Source: Hormoscilla sp. GUM202
Lineage (GTDB): Bacteria > Cyanobacteriota > Cyanobacteriia > Cyanobacteriales > Desertifilaceae
DNA: 64,000 nucleotides
Direction of reading: 5' to 3'
Assembly: GCA_005518205.2 (NCBI GenBank)
Contig: RFFC02000022.1
Coordinates: 1-64,000, forward strand
The stretch's first letter is position 1. Every line of letters starts with the position of its first letter. A program made the translations under genes and the position numbers. Shown piece after piece: positions 1-8,675 of the stretch. The notes below the pieces were generated by a model that was not told the origin of the DNA, ran no database searches, and saw nothing but the letters and a program-made list of their open reading frames with translations.

Positions 1-335
1 AAAGCGCTCACACCGAAAGAAGCGCGATCGCATTAGGGCGATCGCCTCACAGACTGCGAGAGCATCGTTCAGTACGCCGGTGCCAGCAGGTGACAACTGC
101 GAGTCATAACCTCCCAGGGAAGGAGCCTGTATACGCCGGTGCTAGCAGGTGGCGATCGCCATCAATAAGGTGCCACGAGAGCATCTCAAGAATGCATGAA
201 GAAACCCGGTTTTGTGGAAAAACTGGGTTTCTGGGCTAGTATAGCTGGTAACAGCACGTTCGGATCCCCGCAGCCAAGAAGCAAAACTGGGATGCACCCG
301 GTAAGATATCCCATAAGCTTTACTCTCTTAAAATT
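1..335. other. Intergenic repeats at left edge
   Basis: No gene is visible. The stretch holds several HIP1 octamers, two direct copies of a 20-base block beginning TACGCCGGTG (about 73-92 and 133-152), and a repeat shared with 4617-4733. It looks like a graveyard of small repeats upstream of the stress-protein remnant. Confidence 0.6.
177..294. repeat. 118-bp dispersed repeat, copy 1
   Basis: Near-identical to 4617-4733. It begins GAGAGCATCTC, contains an imperfect palindrome of the GAAACCCGG/CTGGGTTTC type, and ends ACTGGGATG followed here by CACCC. That end resembles the terminal inverted repeat of the ISKra4 element at 24678-26264, so it may be a short non-autonomous derivative or relic. 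No coding capacity is evident. Confidence 0.7.
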
Positions 336-818
336 ATGGTTAATAAGATCCTGGTTGCCTTAGATAGCTCCGACTTCGCTCGTCGTGTATTCGATCGGGC
401 TCTCTTCCTGGCCAAAGCTAGCAATGGTAAAATGATGCTCCTGCACGTACTATCTCCAGAAGCTGAAGATAGTTCAGTTAGTCCTAGGATTATCAGTATG
501 GATGTGAATTCCCTAGCGACTGCTGAGCCGATCCGGAGCTATCACCAGCAGTGGGAGGCGTTTAAACAGAAATGCTTATACCTACTCAGATCCCTTACAG
601 AAGAAGCTACTGCTGCTGAAGTTCCCACTGAGTTTACCCAAACTCCTGGCAGTCCGGGGCGATCGATCTGCAATTTTGCCAAGAGTTGGGAAGCTGACAT
701 ACTGGTTATGGGACGCCGGGGACGATCGGGTTTGAGCGAACTCATCACACTCGGTATTGTCGTAATTATGTCATCCATCATGTTAAGTGTTCTGTTTTTC
801 TGGTCCAAAGTTGAATAA
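336..818 (+). pseudogene. Universal stress protein (UspA family), frameshifted
   Basis: The first ~137 residues form a UspA-type nucleotide-binding fold: start MVNKILVALDSSDFA, and the ATP-binding loop region VMGRRGRSGLSEL near residues 127-139. After that loop the frame runs into a hydrophobic tail that does not belong to the family. Shifting one frame at about 750-760 restores NYVIHHVKCSVFLV, the expected last strand, ending at the stop at 812-814. The sequence therefore shows a single indel near the 3' end. It is either a recent pseudogene or a sequencing error; the N-terminal two thirds are intact. The upstream region has only repeats, so it is probably monocistronic. Confidence 0.75.
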
Positions 819-1012
819 TGATAATGGTTCACATCATGATTCATTTGCTATTTATCATACAAGCATTTAGCTTGATCTGAATGCTGAATGCTTGTCCCGT
901 TTACTTTGATTCCAAATCTCTCACAATCGATTGAAAGCCTTTAAAGTAATTTTCTAATTCTGTCAATAACGACTATTCTTCTATCCCTTGTTTACTTGCC
1001 ATTTATTCCATT

Positions 1013-1540
1013 TTACTCGCTGTTAAGTGTATATTTCGCCCCAATATTCCCGCTAGAACCTTTTAATTTATGAGCTTCTTTCTTGATTTCTTCAAAAGCC
1101 TGAGATGCGATCGCCTCTCCGAGGCCCTCTAAATAAGTATTAGCCGTTTGACTAAACAAATGCAACAGTTCTAATTCAAATTCCGGATCGTTATCTGAAA
1201 GTCGATGCAATAATTCCCAATCTATTTCCAGTGCTTCTGTGTCGGGAACTGCACGATCGCAGATAATGGGACCATCTGCCGATGGCGCATGCGGTTGGCG
1301 CGACTCCAACGTTCTAGCATAGCTGCTAACATTGCCTTTGATACTGGCTTACTCAGATAGTCATCCATCCCGGCATTGAGACATTTTTCTACGTCTTCTT
1401 TCATCGCATTTGCCGTCATCGCCACGATCGCGGGAGGCTGACTATACAGACGATGAATTTCTCTGGTGGTTTCATAACCGTCAAGGATAGACATTTGGCA
1501 GTCCATCAGAATCAAGTCGTAAGGCACTTTAATCGCTACG
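1013..1540 (-). pseudogene. Remnant of hybrid sensor kinase (receiver + HPt)
   Basis: Two frames on the minus strand together give the C-terminal end of a hybrid histidine kinase. The upstream part (to about 1527) is a receiver-domain piece with the phospho-acceptor segment LILMDCQMSILDGYE, the conserved Thr in AIVAMTANA and the Lys in YLSKPV. The downstream part (1013-1260) is a histidine phosphotransfer domain with the active-site segment AHKLKGSSGNIGA. The two overlap in different frames around 1222-1309, so there is a frameshift, and all sensor and kinase domains are missing. It is a decayed fragment with no likely function. Confidence 0.75.
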
Positions 1541-1618
1541 TATCCCCCCCTCGCAATGACAACCTATATGCTTAACCGACAAGTATTGGTTTCTGGCCCC
1601 CACGCGATAAAGGAGCTT

Positions 1619-2422
1619 TTAACTGCTAAAACCCACAGGATCGATAAATCCGCTCCGACACTGACTCCGTGCATTCTTCGCTGTTGCCAACAGCTCGGAG
1701 ATGGGGGTATCGGACTTAATATCTCCAGCCAAATTGATCCAGAGTTCGCTAATCCGACCTTGGCGATCGCATTTGAGGTTGACCTTCTGGCCCGCTCCTG
1801 GGCCAAAGTCTCGATCGAAAGCTGCCTGAATTTGAGCCAAGCTGACTGTTCGTCCAATTCTGCTGGCAAACAAATCTTGCACTGATGAATTATTGATTTG
1901 TTCCAACAAAGCTAATGATTCTTCAAAATATTCCTCCTCTGGCCGCTCCGACTGAGGGTTGTAGCAGGTTCCATGTTTGTACCATTCATGACGATGCAAG
2001 AAGGATTCTACCCCCGGCATCCGTCGATCTTCTAGTAGAGCTAAGGTCTCATCATCAAGCTCATCATCAAAATTGGGTTGACTAGACCAAGGTTTCTTGG
2101 GGAAATTACTGGGCAGGCAGCAATATTCTTTGCCCCTTGGTTGAGGCCAAAGCCCATGCAAGGTGAAATGTTTGGCATCAAAGTCGCTAGCATCCTGGCT
2201 CTGGCACTCAGCCTTATCCTGGTGAGTTTCGCAGAAGGAGGGCTGCCAACTGATGGCTAGGACATTGTCAATTGAGACGGTGATGGGACAACTCAGGCTC
2301 TTGTCTAGTTCTTTTTCAGGTTGGTTTGTTGGCTGGCTGGGAATAGGACCGTATTGGATCAAAAGCAGCGCGATCGCCAAAACCAGAGCGACTAGCGATC
2401 TGCGTTTCCAATTGATCAGCAT
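1619..2422 (-). CDS. Secreted ribonuclease, RNase T2 family
   Basis: Predicted to cleave single-stranded RNA outside the cytoplasm through a 2',3'-cyclic phosphate intermediate. Both conserved active-site segments of the T2 family are visible: FTLHGLWP near residue 87 (CAS I) and HEWYKHGTC near residue 145 (CAS II), giving the two catalytic histidines plus the Glu/Lys of CAS II. The N-terminus has a basic stretch (NWKRR) followed by a hydrophobic core, a plausible signal peptide or anchor. Several cysteines fit the disulfide-rich family. The 267-residue length is normal. The gene stands alone between pseudogenes; the role (phosphate scavenging, defence, RNA turnover) cannot be told from the sequence. 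Confidence 0.88.
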   Translation of the reverse strand: MLINWKRRSLVALVLAIALLLIQYGPIPSQPTNQPEKELDKSLSCPITVSIDNVLAISWQPSFCETHQDKAECQSQDASDFDAKHFTLHGLWPQPRGKEYCCLPSNFPKKPWSSQPNFDDELDDETLALLEDRRMPGVESFLHRHEWYKHGTCYNPQSERPEEEYFEESLALLEQINNSSVQDLFASRIGRTVSLAQIQAAFDRDFGPGAGQKVNLKCDRQGRISELWINLAGDIKSDTPISELLATAKNARSQCRSGFIDPVGFSS

Positions 2423-2758
2423 AAATCAATCTCCATGAAGTACGTGGCGTTTCAACTATAGTAAACGCCCTGTGCATCTTTTTTCCGACCAGGGAATTTT
2501 GAAAACAACATTTTCAGCAAAAGGGCTCCAAACCGTTATTCTGCCGTAGAAAGTTGCACCGTATAGTAATCCTAAATCTGGTATAGATAGGATACAATAT
2601 ATCTGAGATCTTGTACCATTGTCAATTAGGCCCCATGGCCCGCCGTGAGGCCAATCGAGAATGGTGCAAGATCTCAGTTAACATGGGATAGTAGAAGATA
2701 GATATTCCCGAAAGAGAGCATGGCATCCGGTTGAGGAGAGCAGTGAGGAGGAAAAGCG
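2423..2758. other. Intergenic region with a long hairpin
   Basis: There is no gene. Bases 2603-2620 and 2660-2677 form an 18-bp inverted repeat (CTGAGATCTTG... / ...CAAGATCTCAG) with one wobble position and a 39-base loop that itself contains CCATGG. It lies about 80 bases before the LRR/antitoxin gene, so it could be a small mobile palindrome or a leader structure for that operon. Confidence 0.6.
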
Positions 2759-3430
2759 ATGGCAATAGAGGCAGCAAAGCAGCGCATCGAACAAGTACGG
2801 CGAGATGGGGGGATAGCACTAGACCTCAATAAGTTAGATCTCACCGAGGTGCCAGAGGCGATCGGGCAACTGGCTAACTTGCAAAAGCTAGAACTCAAAG
2901 AAAACCAAATAACTAACCTGCCAGAGGCGATCGGACAACTGGTTAACTTGCGAGTGCTTAACGTCAGAGGAAACCAAATAACCAGCCTGCCAGAGGCTAT
3001 CGGACGACTGGTTAAGTTGCAAGTGCTCGACATCTCGGAAAACCAAATAACCAACCTGCCAGAGGCGATGGTCGAACTGGTTAACTTGCAACTGCTTTAC
3101 CTCCAGGAAAACCCCCTCAATGGAGAACTGGCTGCTGCTTACGAACACGGTACTGCATCGCTCTTGCAATACATGCGATCGAAAAGTAAATCTCATGTAT
3201 TAGGGGAGATAGTCAACCGCTTCGACATTGAGTCGAGCCCATTTGTGAAAGATCTAGGACGCAGTCCAGAGGAACAATTGCAAAAAAATCAAGCGGCGAT
3301 CGCCATAATAAGAGGATGGCTGGAAGAAGAAGTCACAGAAGAAGAAGCAAAGGAAAGGGAGATATATTTTGAATACTTCAAGGAAATTGTTGATAGCACT
3401 CGCCTGCCAGGGCATAAAATTTACTCATAA
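2759..3430 (+). CDS. Leucine-rich-repeat protein with C-terminal antitoxin-like domain
   Basis: Residues ~1-25 (EAAKQRIEQVRRDGGIALDLNK) are the lead-in usual for cyanobacterial leucine-rich repeat (LRR) proteins. Residues ~26-120 hold about four LRRs of 23 residues with the core LPEAIGQLVNLRVL. A linker follows (YMRSKSKS, SPFVKDLG), and the last ~55 residues (AIAIIRGWLEEEVTEEEAKE...STRLPGHKIYS) resemble the short acidic antitoxins that cyanobacteria place directly before PIN-domain toxins. The stop codon is separated by only 2 bases from the ATG of the PIN gene, so the two are probably co-translated. The LRR part may bring a protein-interaction surface to the antitoxin. The antitoxin assignment rests on motif resemblance and gene order. 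Confidence 0.75.
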   Translation: MAIEAAKQRIEQVRRDGGIALDLNKLDLTEVPEAIGQLANLQKLELKENQITNLPEAIGQLVNLRVLNVRGNQITSLPEAIGRLVKLQVLDISENQITNLPEAMVELVNLQLLYLQENPLNGELAAAYEHGTASLLQYMRSKSKSHVLGEIVNRFDIESSPFVKDLGRSPEEQLQKNQAAIAIIRGWLEEEVTEEEAKEREIYFEYFKEIVDSTRLPGHKIYS

Positions 3431-3432
3431 TA

Positions 3433-3900
3433 ATGATTGTTTTATTAGATACGGGAATACTGGGGTTAGTGACGTCGCCCCAAAATACTGGAGAAGCTCA
3501 AAAATGTCAAAAATGGTTTGAGAGTCTGCTTGCTAGAAGTGCCTCTGTAGTAACTTCAGATATTTGCGATTATGAAGTCAGGAGAGGTTTACTTCTGGCA
3601 TCAATTACAAAGCCAAATGTTGCCGGGATAGATAGACTAGATATGTTGCAAGAATTTATTGATTTTTTACCCCTGACTAAAAAAGTAATGAAAGAAGCAG
3701 CTCAACTGTGGGCTGAGGCGCGGAGTCAAGGAATGCAGACAGCAGACAATAAAAATATTGATGCAGATATCATTATCTCTGCTCACTGGAAACTACTCGC
3801 TGAAGAATATCCAGGTCAATACGTTGTTGTTGCTACTAAAAATGTCAAACATTTGAGACTATTTACTGAAGCACGGGAGTGGAAAAATATTAAGTTTTAG
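3433..3900 (+). CDS. PIN-domain ribonuclease, probable type II toxin
   Basis: A 155-residue PIN-domain protein. The first strand carries the acidic residue in VLLDTGILGLV, a second acidic position is in SDICDYEVRRG, and further acidic residues lie in NKNIDADIIISAHW (near residue 115); together these fit the metal-binding cluster of VapC-like RNases. It is predicted to cleave RNA unless held by its antitoxin. The gene directly follows the LRR/antitoxin fusion, with 2 bases between stop and start, the layout of a toxin-antitoxin operon with the antitoxin first. The target RNA is unknown. The length is slightly above the VapC average. Confidence 0.8.
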   Translation: MIVLLDTGILGLVTSPQNTGEAQKCQKWFESLLARSASVVTSDICDYEVRRGLLLASITKPNVAGIDRLDMLQEFIDFLPLTKKVMKEAAQLWAEARSQGMQTADNKNIDADIIISAHWKLLAEEYPGQYVVVATKNVKHLRLFTEAREWKNIKF

Positions 3901-4002
3901 CAGCAGGTTGAGAAACGGGCGATCGCATTTTTGTGGAGACAGGGGGCGATCGTATTTTGGCACTGGGACAGGGGCGACGGTTTTTATGCCTGATTTATGA
4001 TA

Positions 4003-4616
4003 GTGCGATTCGTTTAGGGTAACCTGACTTGACACGAGTCAAGAAATGGGACCACTAGCAGGGTTTCATTAGCCCTGATAACTTCTAGATGATGGTGGTG
4101 AAAGCCCACCCCTCCAGGTGCAGGAGTGACAGCACTTACCCTACGGTAGCGATGGCATCAATGCTCTCCTCTCCGCATGCGCTGAGGCGCGCATGCTCCG
4201 GGATGCGCCGTAAAGCGGGGTTAAAAGGCGCACTGACTGGTAGCCTAAACCGGTTAACGTCGAGCAAGTAGTCACGGTGAGCAAGAGCAAAGGCTCGTAA
4301 GTGTCGTAACGGAAAACCAGCGAAAAGGCTGAAACCTGAAAAGGAAACGCTGGCCCAAAAGGGAAAGGATATCGGTCATTGGCGGTTTTGTTTCCGACCA
4401 ATAAGCACTGACAATAAACCCGGCACAGAGAGTCCATCCTAAAACTACGACCAATCATCTAGAGGAACGAAGTAAACCAGGTACATACTCTCAACCACCG
4501 GTCGATAGGTTGAGTAGCCACCAAAGGCGTAACATCTGCTCTCCGAAGGCAGGTTGTATCTGGGAAAGATTGAGTGGAGAAGCCAACGCCCATCTGTAAT
4601 GGATGGGATATGCTGA
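4003..4616 (+). mobile_element. Group II intron, 5' fragment (domains I-III)
   Basis: Starts with the canonical 5' boundary GTGCGATTCGTTTAGG, the same first bases as the full introns at 57629-61798 but with a diverged interior. Domain I features such as a GAAACCTGAAAAGG-type segment and a GGAACGAAGTAAACC segment are visible. It is cut at about 4616, where the 118-bp repeat begins; domains V and VI and any reverse transcriptase gene are absent, so it cannot splice. No convincing protein gene overlaps it. Confidence 0.7.
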
Positions 4617-4733
4617 GAGAGCATCTCGAGAATGCATGAAGAAACCGGTTTTGTGGAAAAACTGGGTTTCTGGGCTAGTATAGCCGGCAACAGCACGTTC
4701 AGATCCCCGCAGCCAAGAAGCAAAACTGGGATG
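4617..4733. repeat. 118-bp dispersed repeat, copy 2
   Basis: Close copy of 177-294, differing at a handful of positions. It truncates the group II intron fragment, so it (or a deletion at its edge) arrived after the intron. The end ACTGGGATG again resembles an ISKra4 terminus. Confidence 0.7.
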
Positions 4734-4930
4734 GATCCAGTCCAACTCACTCTGATGGGGTAACAAGGGTCAACCCTACCCCGAGGGTGGTAGAATCTGT
4801 TGTGCGCAGCTGTTATACCGTCCCGATCGACATTATTTCTCCGATCGAGTAATAAAAATCTTCTCGATCGAGGATATACTCGCTTGCTTTCCGATCCAAA
4901 TAGGCTCGCATTTCCTGAATTTCTGCTTCA

Positions 4931-4957
4931 GATAAATACGGCTACGCCGTATTTATC
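4931..4957. repeat. 27-bp perfect palindrome inside a methyltransferase gene
   Basis: GATAAATACGGC-TAC-GCCGTATTTATC is a 12-bp inverted repeat around three bases. On the minus strand it adds nine codons in frame, but its centre reads TAG and stops the methyltransferase. Beyond it the frame is still open to a TAA near 4815. Confidence 0.8.
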
Positions 4958-5688
4958 TGCCAGCTAATAGCTTCTGTAACGTATCGTTTAGCTTCTGGTG
5001 AGAGGGGGGGTAAAATTGGGATTGTATAAGGAATGGTTGATAGGTTTTTCAATCCCACATCGATCAAAATTCCGCGTACTTGACGACCAACAAAATTATC
5101 AAAACATTCCTCTGATGGTTTTTCTTTCTGTACCTGAGCAGAACAAGCAAGGACTTTCAGCCACAATTCAGGCGGGACAGGATATACTAATGTTGTCGCG
5201 TCGTCAAATTCTTTGGCAACCAAGCGACCACCTTTTTTGACAACCCGTTTCTGTTCTGTCAATAGATATTGCCGGGAATCGCTGTTTACATAGCTCAAGC
5301 TATTCCCGCAAAAGACCACATCAAAAGTCTCATCTTCATAAGGGAGATGGAAAAAATCTCCTTGCTGGTATTCGATCATCTCCTGGTAAGGTGATTTTGA
5401 CAACTTGCTTTTGGCATAGTCGATCAACTCTGCTGAAAGGTCTAGTCCGACTACTCGTCCATTCGGTGCAACTTTCTCCGCGAATAAGTCCGACCACAGT
5501 CCCGGTCCCGAACCTAAATCCAGGACAACGTCACCGGCTTGAAGATTTAAGTCCTCAATCATTTTCCGCCGGTATTTTTCCTTAGCTTTGTGATGGTCGA
5601 GAAGCCATTGCAAACCAGACAACTCTAATCCCGTATCGCCTTTATTGAGGGTATTTTTATATTTTTTTTCCACAGTTTTAGCACTCAT
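4942..5688 (-). CDS. SAM-dependent class I methyltransferase, C-terminally truncated
   Basis: UbiE/MenG-like Rossmann methyltransferase. Motif I is VVLDLGSGPGLWSDL (near residue 53), motif II is RVVGLDLS, and FDVVFCGNSLSYV is the motif IV region. The substrate is not evident. The product of 248 residues ends in EAISWQINTA, where the last four residues come from a 27-bp palindrome (4931-4957) that brings in TAG. If the stop is ignored the same frame continues for about 40 more residues (SEAEIQEMRAYLDRK...) to a TAA near 4815, so the ancestral protein was longer. The SAM-binding core is intact, so partial function is possible. The start at 5688 is the first ATG of the conserved frame and has a purine-rich leader. 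Confidence 0.8.
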   Translation of the reverse strand: MSAKTVEKKYKNTLNKGDTGLELSGLQWLLDHHKAKEKYRRKMIEDLNLQAGDVVLDLGSGPGLWSDLFAEKVAPNGRVVGLDLSAELIDYAKSKLSKSPYQEMIEYQQGDFFHLPYEDETFDVVFCGNSLSYVNSDSRQYLLTEQKRVVKKGGRLVAKEFDDATTLVYPVPPELWLKVLACSAQVQKEKPSEECFDNFVGRQVRGILIDVGLKNLSTIPYTIPILPPLSPEAKRYVTEAISWQINTA

Positions 5689-5845
5689 ATCTTCTTCTCT
5701 CTGCTAATAATTCAAGGCCAGTAATTGCATCTATATCGTTATACCAACAAATCTACCCCAAGTCAAGCGCAGTTGCTATTTTCCCCCTAAATCCCCCCTC
5801 GGGGGACTTTAAGGGGGCGCTGGGGATGACTGCGCAGACCAATCT

Positions 5846-6940
5846 TTACAAGAATTCTGGGACTACTACCCAACTGTTAGTAGCATGAGATTGATGGGTT
5901 AAATCCATCAACAGCTGAGAATACACCCCTTCCCGCAACGAAGGAGTCATGGGAACTCCCCGTGAGATGCTTTCCACCCAGGCGTCTACTACCCGAATAA
6001 AGGGGGCAATGCGTCCGTCGCTGTAGGTTTGGGGAAATTCTAGACCTTGGGGAATTTCTACTTCCTGGAGAGACTCCCCCGCCGGTGCTGCCAGCAGCTG
6101 AAAACCTAGTACGTAGTCTTTCAGGTTGCTGCTGCCTAGGACCATCGTACCCCGATCGCCATACACTTCTACCCAATGTCCCTTGCCTTGATAGGAGACG
6201 GAACTAAGACAAACCTGAACTGGCGTACCATCTGCCAATTCCAGCATCAACAGACAGGTATCATCAGCATCTACAGGTTTGAGTTTACCATCATTCGGGT
6301 CAGGTCTGTGGGGAATGCCCGTAATCAACCGGGCCGACAGTCGCTGAATATCCCCAAATAACCAGCGGATGTAATCAAACACGTGGGAACCCATAGCCCC
6401 CAGCATCCCACCGCCTTTCTCTTTCTGAGCATACCAGTTCCAAGGGCGATTCCCATCCGCACGACTGGCAACCAGGCACTCAATTTTCACCAAACGCTTG
6501 TTTCCCACATAACCCTCTGTTAACATTTCACCGAACCGCTGCCATGCCGGTACGAAGCGAAATTCAAAGTCCATCGCCGCCACTACGCCTTTTGCTTGTG
6601 CGAGATGGTATAGTGAGTTCGCCTCCTTTGCCGAGAGAGTGGTGGGTTTTTCCAGTAACAGATGTTTGCCTGCTTCCAGGACGATCTTTGCCATCTCGTA
6701 ATGGAGGAATGGCGGCGTACAGATGCTGACAGCGGCAACTTCCGGTATAGAGACGATATCTGTCAGGGTGTCAGCAAAGTAGGGGATATTGCGAGCGGAC
6801 GCGATCGAGTTTGCTTTCTCTATATCCCGATGATAAACTGCCACCACCTCAGTGCGATGATGAGCTTGGAATCCGGGGATATGGACTTTTTGACCGAATC
6901 CCGTGCCAACGACGGCCACACCAATAGGAGATTGATTCAT
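5846..6940 (-). CDS. Gfo/Idh/MocA family NAD(P)-dependent oxidoreductase
   Basis: The N-terminal Rossmann domain is clear: GVAVVGTGFGQKVHIPGF with the GxGxxG-type turn, then the family signature LLEKPTTLS (EKP, near residue 95), whose Lys is catalytic. The C-terminal part has the GGGMLGAMGSHVFDYIRWLFG segment that binds substrate. The likely reaction is NAD(P)-linked oxidation or reduction of a sugar or cyclitol; the exact substrate cannot be read. Start chosen at 6940 (MNQSPIGVAVVG), because the upstream 19 residues of the longer reading are not family-like. It lies on the opposite strand to the MAA cluster with 1.7 kb between. A role in cyclitol or sugar chemistry linked to MAAs is only a guess. 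Confidence 0.85.
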   Translation of the reverse strand: MNQSPIGVAVVGTGFGQKVHIPGFQAHHRTEVVAVYHRDIEKANSIASARNIPYFADTLTDIVSIPEVAAVSICTPPFLHYEMAKIVLEAGKHLLLEKPTTLSAKEANSLYHLAQAKGVVAAMDFEFRFVPAWQRFGEMLTEGYVGNKRLVKIECLVASRADGNRPWNWYAQKEKGGGMLGAMGSHVFDYIRWLFGDIQRLSARLITGIPHRPDPNDGKLKPVDADDTCLLMLELADGTPVQVCLSSVSYQGKGHWVEVYGDRGTMVLGSSNLKDYVLGFQLLAAPAGESLQEVEIPQGLEFPQTYSDGRIAPFIRVVDAWVESISRGVPMTPSLREGVYSQLLMDLTHQSHATNSWVVVPEFL

Positions 6941-7147
6941 AGAATTGATTGTTAATTGAGAATTGTCCCATTCGCCATTCTGACAGGTTTGGACCATTCG
7001 CCATTCACCAAAAGGGATGATGCAAGAATAATCATCCTCCTAATGTAGCAAAAATTAGCATAGCCTGTAGCTTGTCATTGTGCAGTATCATAGTTAGCGA
7101 CCCTAGCTTGAGTCAAAGACCAAACCCAAAATGTTAAGAATCACTAC
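6941..7147. other. Short intergenic stretch before the MITE
   Basis: No gene is seen. It holds the leader of the oxidoreductase gene and, at 7139-7147, the 9-bp sequence AATCACTAC that is repeated after the following MITE. Confidence 0.5.
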
Positions 7148-7331
7148 GGGTGTGGTCAAAACCCGTTGGTAGGAGCCCGAACCCTAAAGGGCCCGGCTAC
7201 ATGAACAAAGCCCCAGCTCCCCGGGTAACGCCCCCTCCTCGCAGCGTAGGGTTCGTTACCCGGGGAGCTGGCAGGGGCTATATACAGGTATCACCAGATG
7301 TACTGGCTATCAACTACTTATGACCACACCC
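7148..7331. mobile_element. MITE with GGGTGTGGTC ends, copy 1 (184 bp)
   Basis: Begins GGGTGTGGTCAAAACCCG and ends GACCACACCC, perfect inverted termini of at least 10 bp. It is flanked by a 9-bp direct repeat, AATCACTAC (7139-7147 and 7332-7340), the hallmark of transposition. The interior has GC-rich palindromes (CCCGGGTAAC / GTTACCCGGGG) and a block starting CCCGAACCCTAAAGGG that recurs at about 21630. There is no coding capacity, so a transposase must act in trans. Confidence 0.9.
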
Positions 7332-7556
7332 AATCACTACAAGAACCGCTTCCAGGCAAAAAACATCTATATCCTTAAACCCGTAAGATCCTTTTAATCC
7401 CGAGAGGCGATCGCCTGTGGCCAGAGTCAGAGAACCAGGGTGCATCTTAGATTTCGTTGCACAATAACGGGACGATGAGGAGGAAAAGGCAAAAAATAAT
7501 AGTATACATCATCAAGTTAGTAGGAATCAATAGTTCCAGTGTCAGTAAAGGGTCTG

Positions 7557-7920
7557 TAGATGCTGCGGCAACCCTTTGCTGACAGTATCGGGATCGCCGG
7601 AGTAGGGAAGGTTGTAAACAGGGGATATCTACCCTTGCACTATCCAAGATTATGTGATAAATTGATGAGTTTACGTTAGATACTGCGCCAACCTTTTGCT
7701 GATAGGCGGCTCGTGGATCGGCAGAGCAAGGAAGATTGTAAACAGGGGATATCTACCCTTGCATTATCCAAGATTATGTGATAAATTGATTAGTTTACGG
7801 TAGATGCTGCGCCAACCCCTTGCTGACAGTATCGGGATCGCCGGAGTAGGGAAGGTTGTAAACAGGGAAGATATACCCTTGCATTATCCAAGCTTATGTG
7901 ATAGCTTAATAAACTGACTG
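7557..7920. repeat. Three tandem ~120-bp repeats upstream of the MAA cluster
   Basis: Units start at about 7557, 7677 and 7801 (spacings 120 and 124). Each begins TAGATRCTGCG, continues through a GATCGSCRGAGYARGGAAG block and TTGTAAACAGGG, and ends with a CCTTGCAYTATCCAAG / TTATGTGATA block. Units 1 and 3 are more alike than either is to unit 2. No protein is encoded. They lie about 750 bases before mysA in the otherwise gene-free leader and could be regulatory or a decayed tandem element. Confidence 0.8.
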
Positions 7921-8607
7921 AGGTGAGGATCTGTGCGGCCTAATAGGTGGTAAAATGAAAGTAGATGAGGTAAGCTAAAGATCGAAGCAGATGTGCTAAA
8001 CTAGATAAGGGTTCTGACCGAAGGTACCAGAGGGAAAAAATCAGATATCTCTGAAGATGAGTAGATAAGGGCAGCAAGATATGCTATAGTAGAAGTAGGA
8101 AAAATACAGAGGAATGGAATGGTGGTTGACAAGAGAGAGAACGGTGACCTGCCATAGGGACAGCTCAAGGCTCGCCAAATGCGGGATGATAACGATTAAA
8201 CAAAACCAAGAACCGGTGAAAAGTAAAGAAAGGAAAGACATGCTCGTTCCTGGCAAAGAAAAAGGTTTAACCCCCGATCGAAATATAAATGCTGGCTATT
8301 TACCGTTGTGGAAGCTCTCAAAGATGAACAATGACGAGTTGTTTTCAGTCACAACAGCAATATTGAGAGGTAAAACACCTATATAGGAGTATCCAGAACT
8401 CCGTTGCTCGCACAGAGAAGTTACAGGAGAAAGACCGGGCAACTGAAGTGTATTGACGGATACACTTAGACAAGTTTGAGGCGATCGCTCTTCGAGAGTA
8501 GATCGTGAGATAGTGCTATGTCAACCCTGTCAGATGAGCTAAGGATGACAGGAGGCAGGAAAGCCACTACTTCAGGCGATAACATCGCCCAATAAGCATG
8601 CCAAAAA
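7921..8607. other. Gene-poor leader between tandem repeats and mysA
   Basis: A 90-codon open frame at 8114-8386 (+) is present, but it has no recognisable domain and an ordinary composition, so I do not call it a gene. The rest contains one HIP1 site and no clear promoter. The MAA promoter probably lies here. Confidence 0.4.
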
Positions 8608-8638
8608 TCTGCCGCACTGTTCGTCGAAAAGCGGCAGA
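8608..8638 (+). promoter_or_regulatory. Hairpin in the 5' leader of mysA
   Basis: TCTGCCGC and GCGGCAGA form a perfect 8-bp stem around a 15-base loop, ending 37 bases before the mysA start codon. No T-run follows, so it is not a simple intrinsic terminator. It may affect translation or mRNA stability. Confidence 0.5.
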
Positions 8639-8675
8639 ACCGAGCAGTTGTGTCAAATAAAAAGAAAGAAAGATA

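Noticed and set aside
4089..4766. Several open frames on both strands between 4.0 and 4.8 kb
   Set aside because: They lie inside the group II intron fragment and the 118-bp repeat; no protein family features.
7557..7920. CRISPR array
   Set aside because: Only three long (120-bp) diverged tandem units with no short repeat/spacer structure and no cas genes nearby.
8114..8386. 90-codon open frame upstream of mysA
   Set aside because: No recognisable domain, no convincing ribosome-binding site, and it lies in a repeat-rich leader. Kept only as a note.
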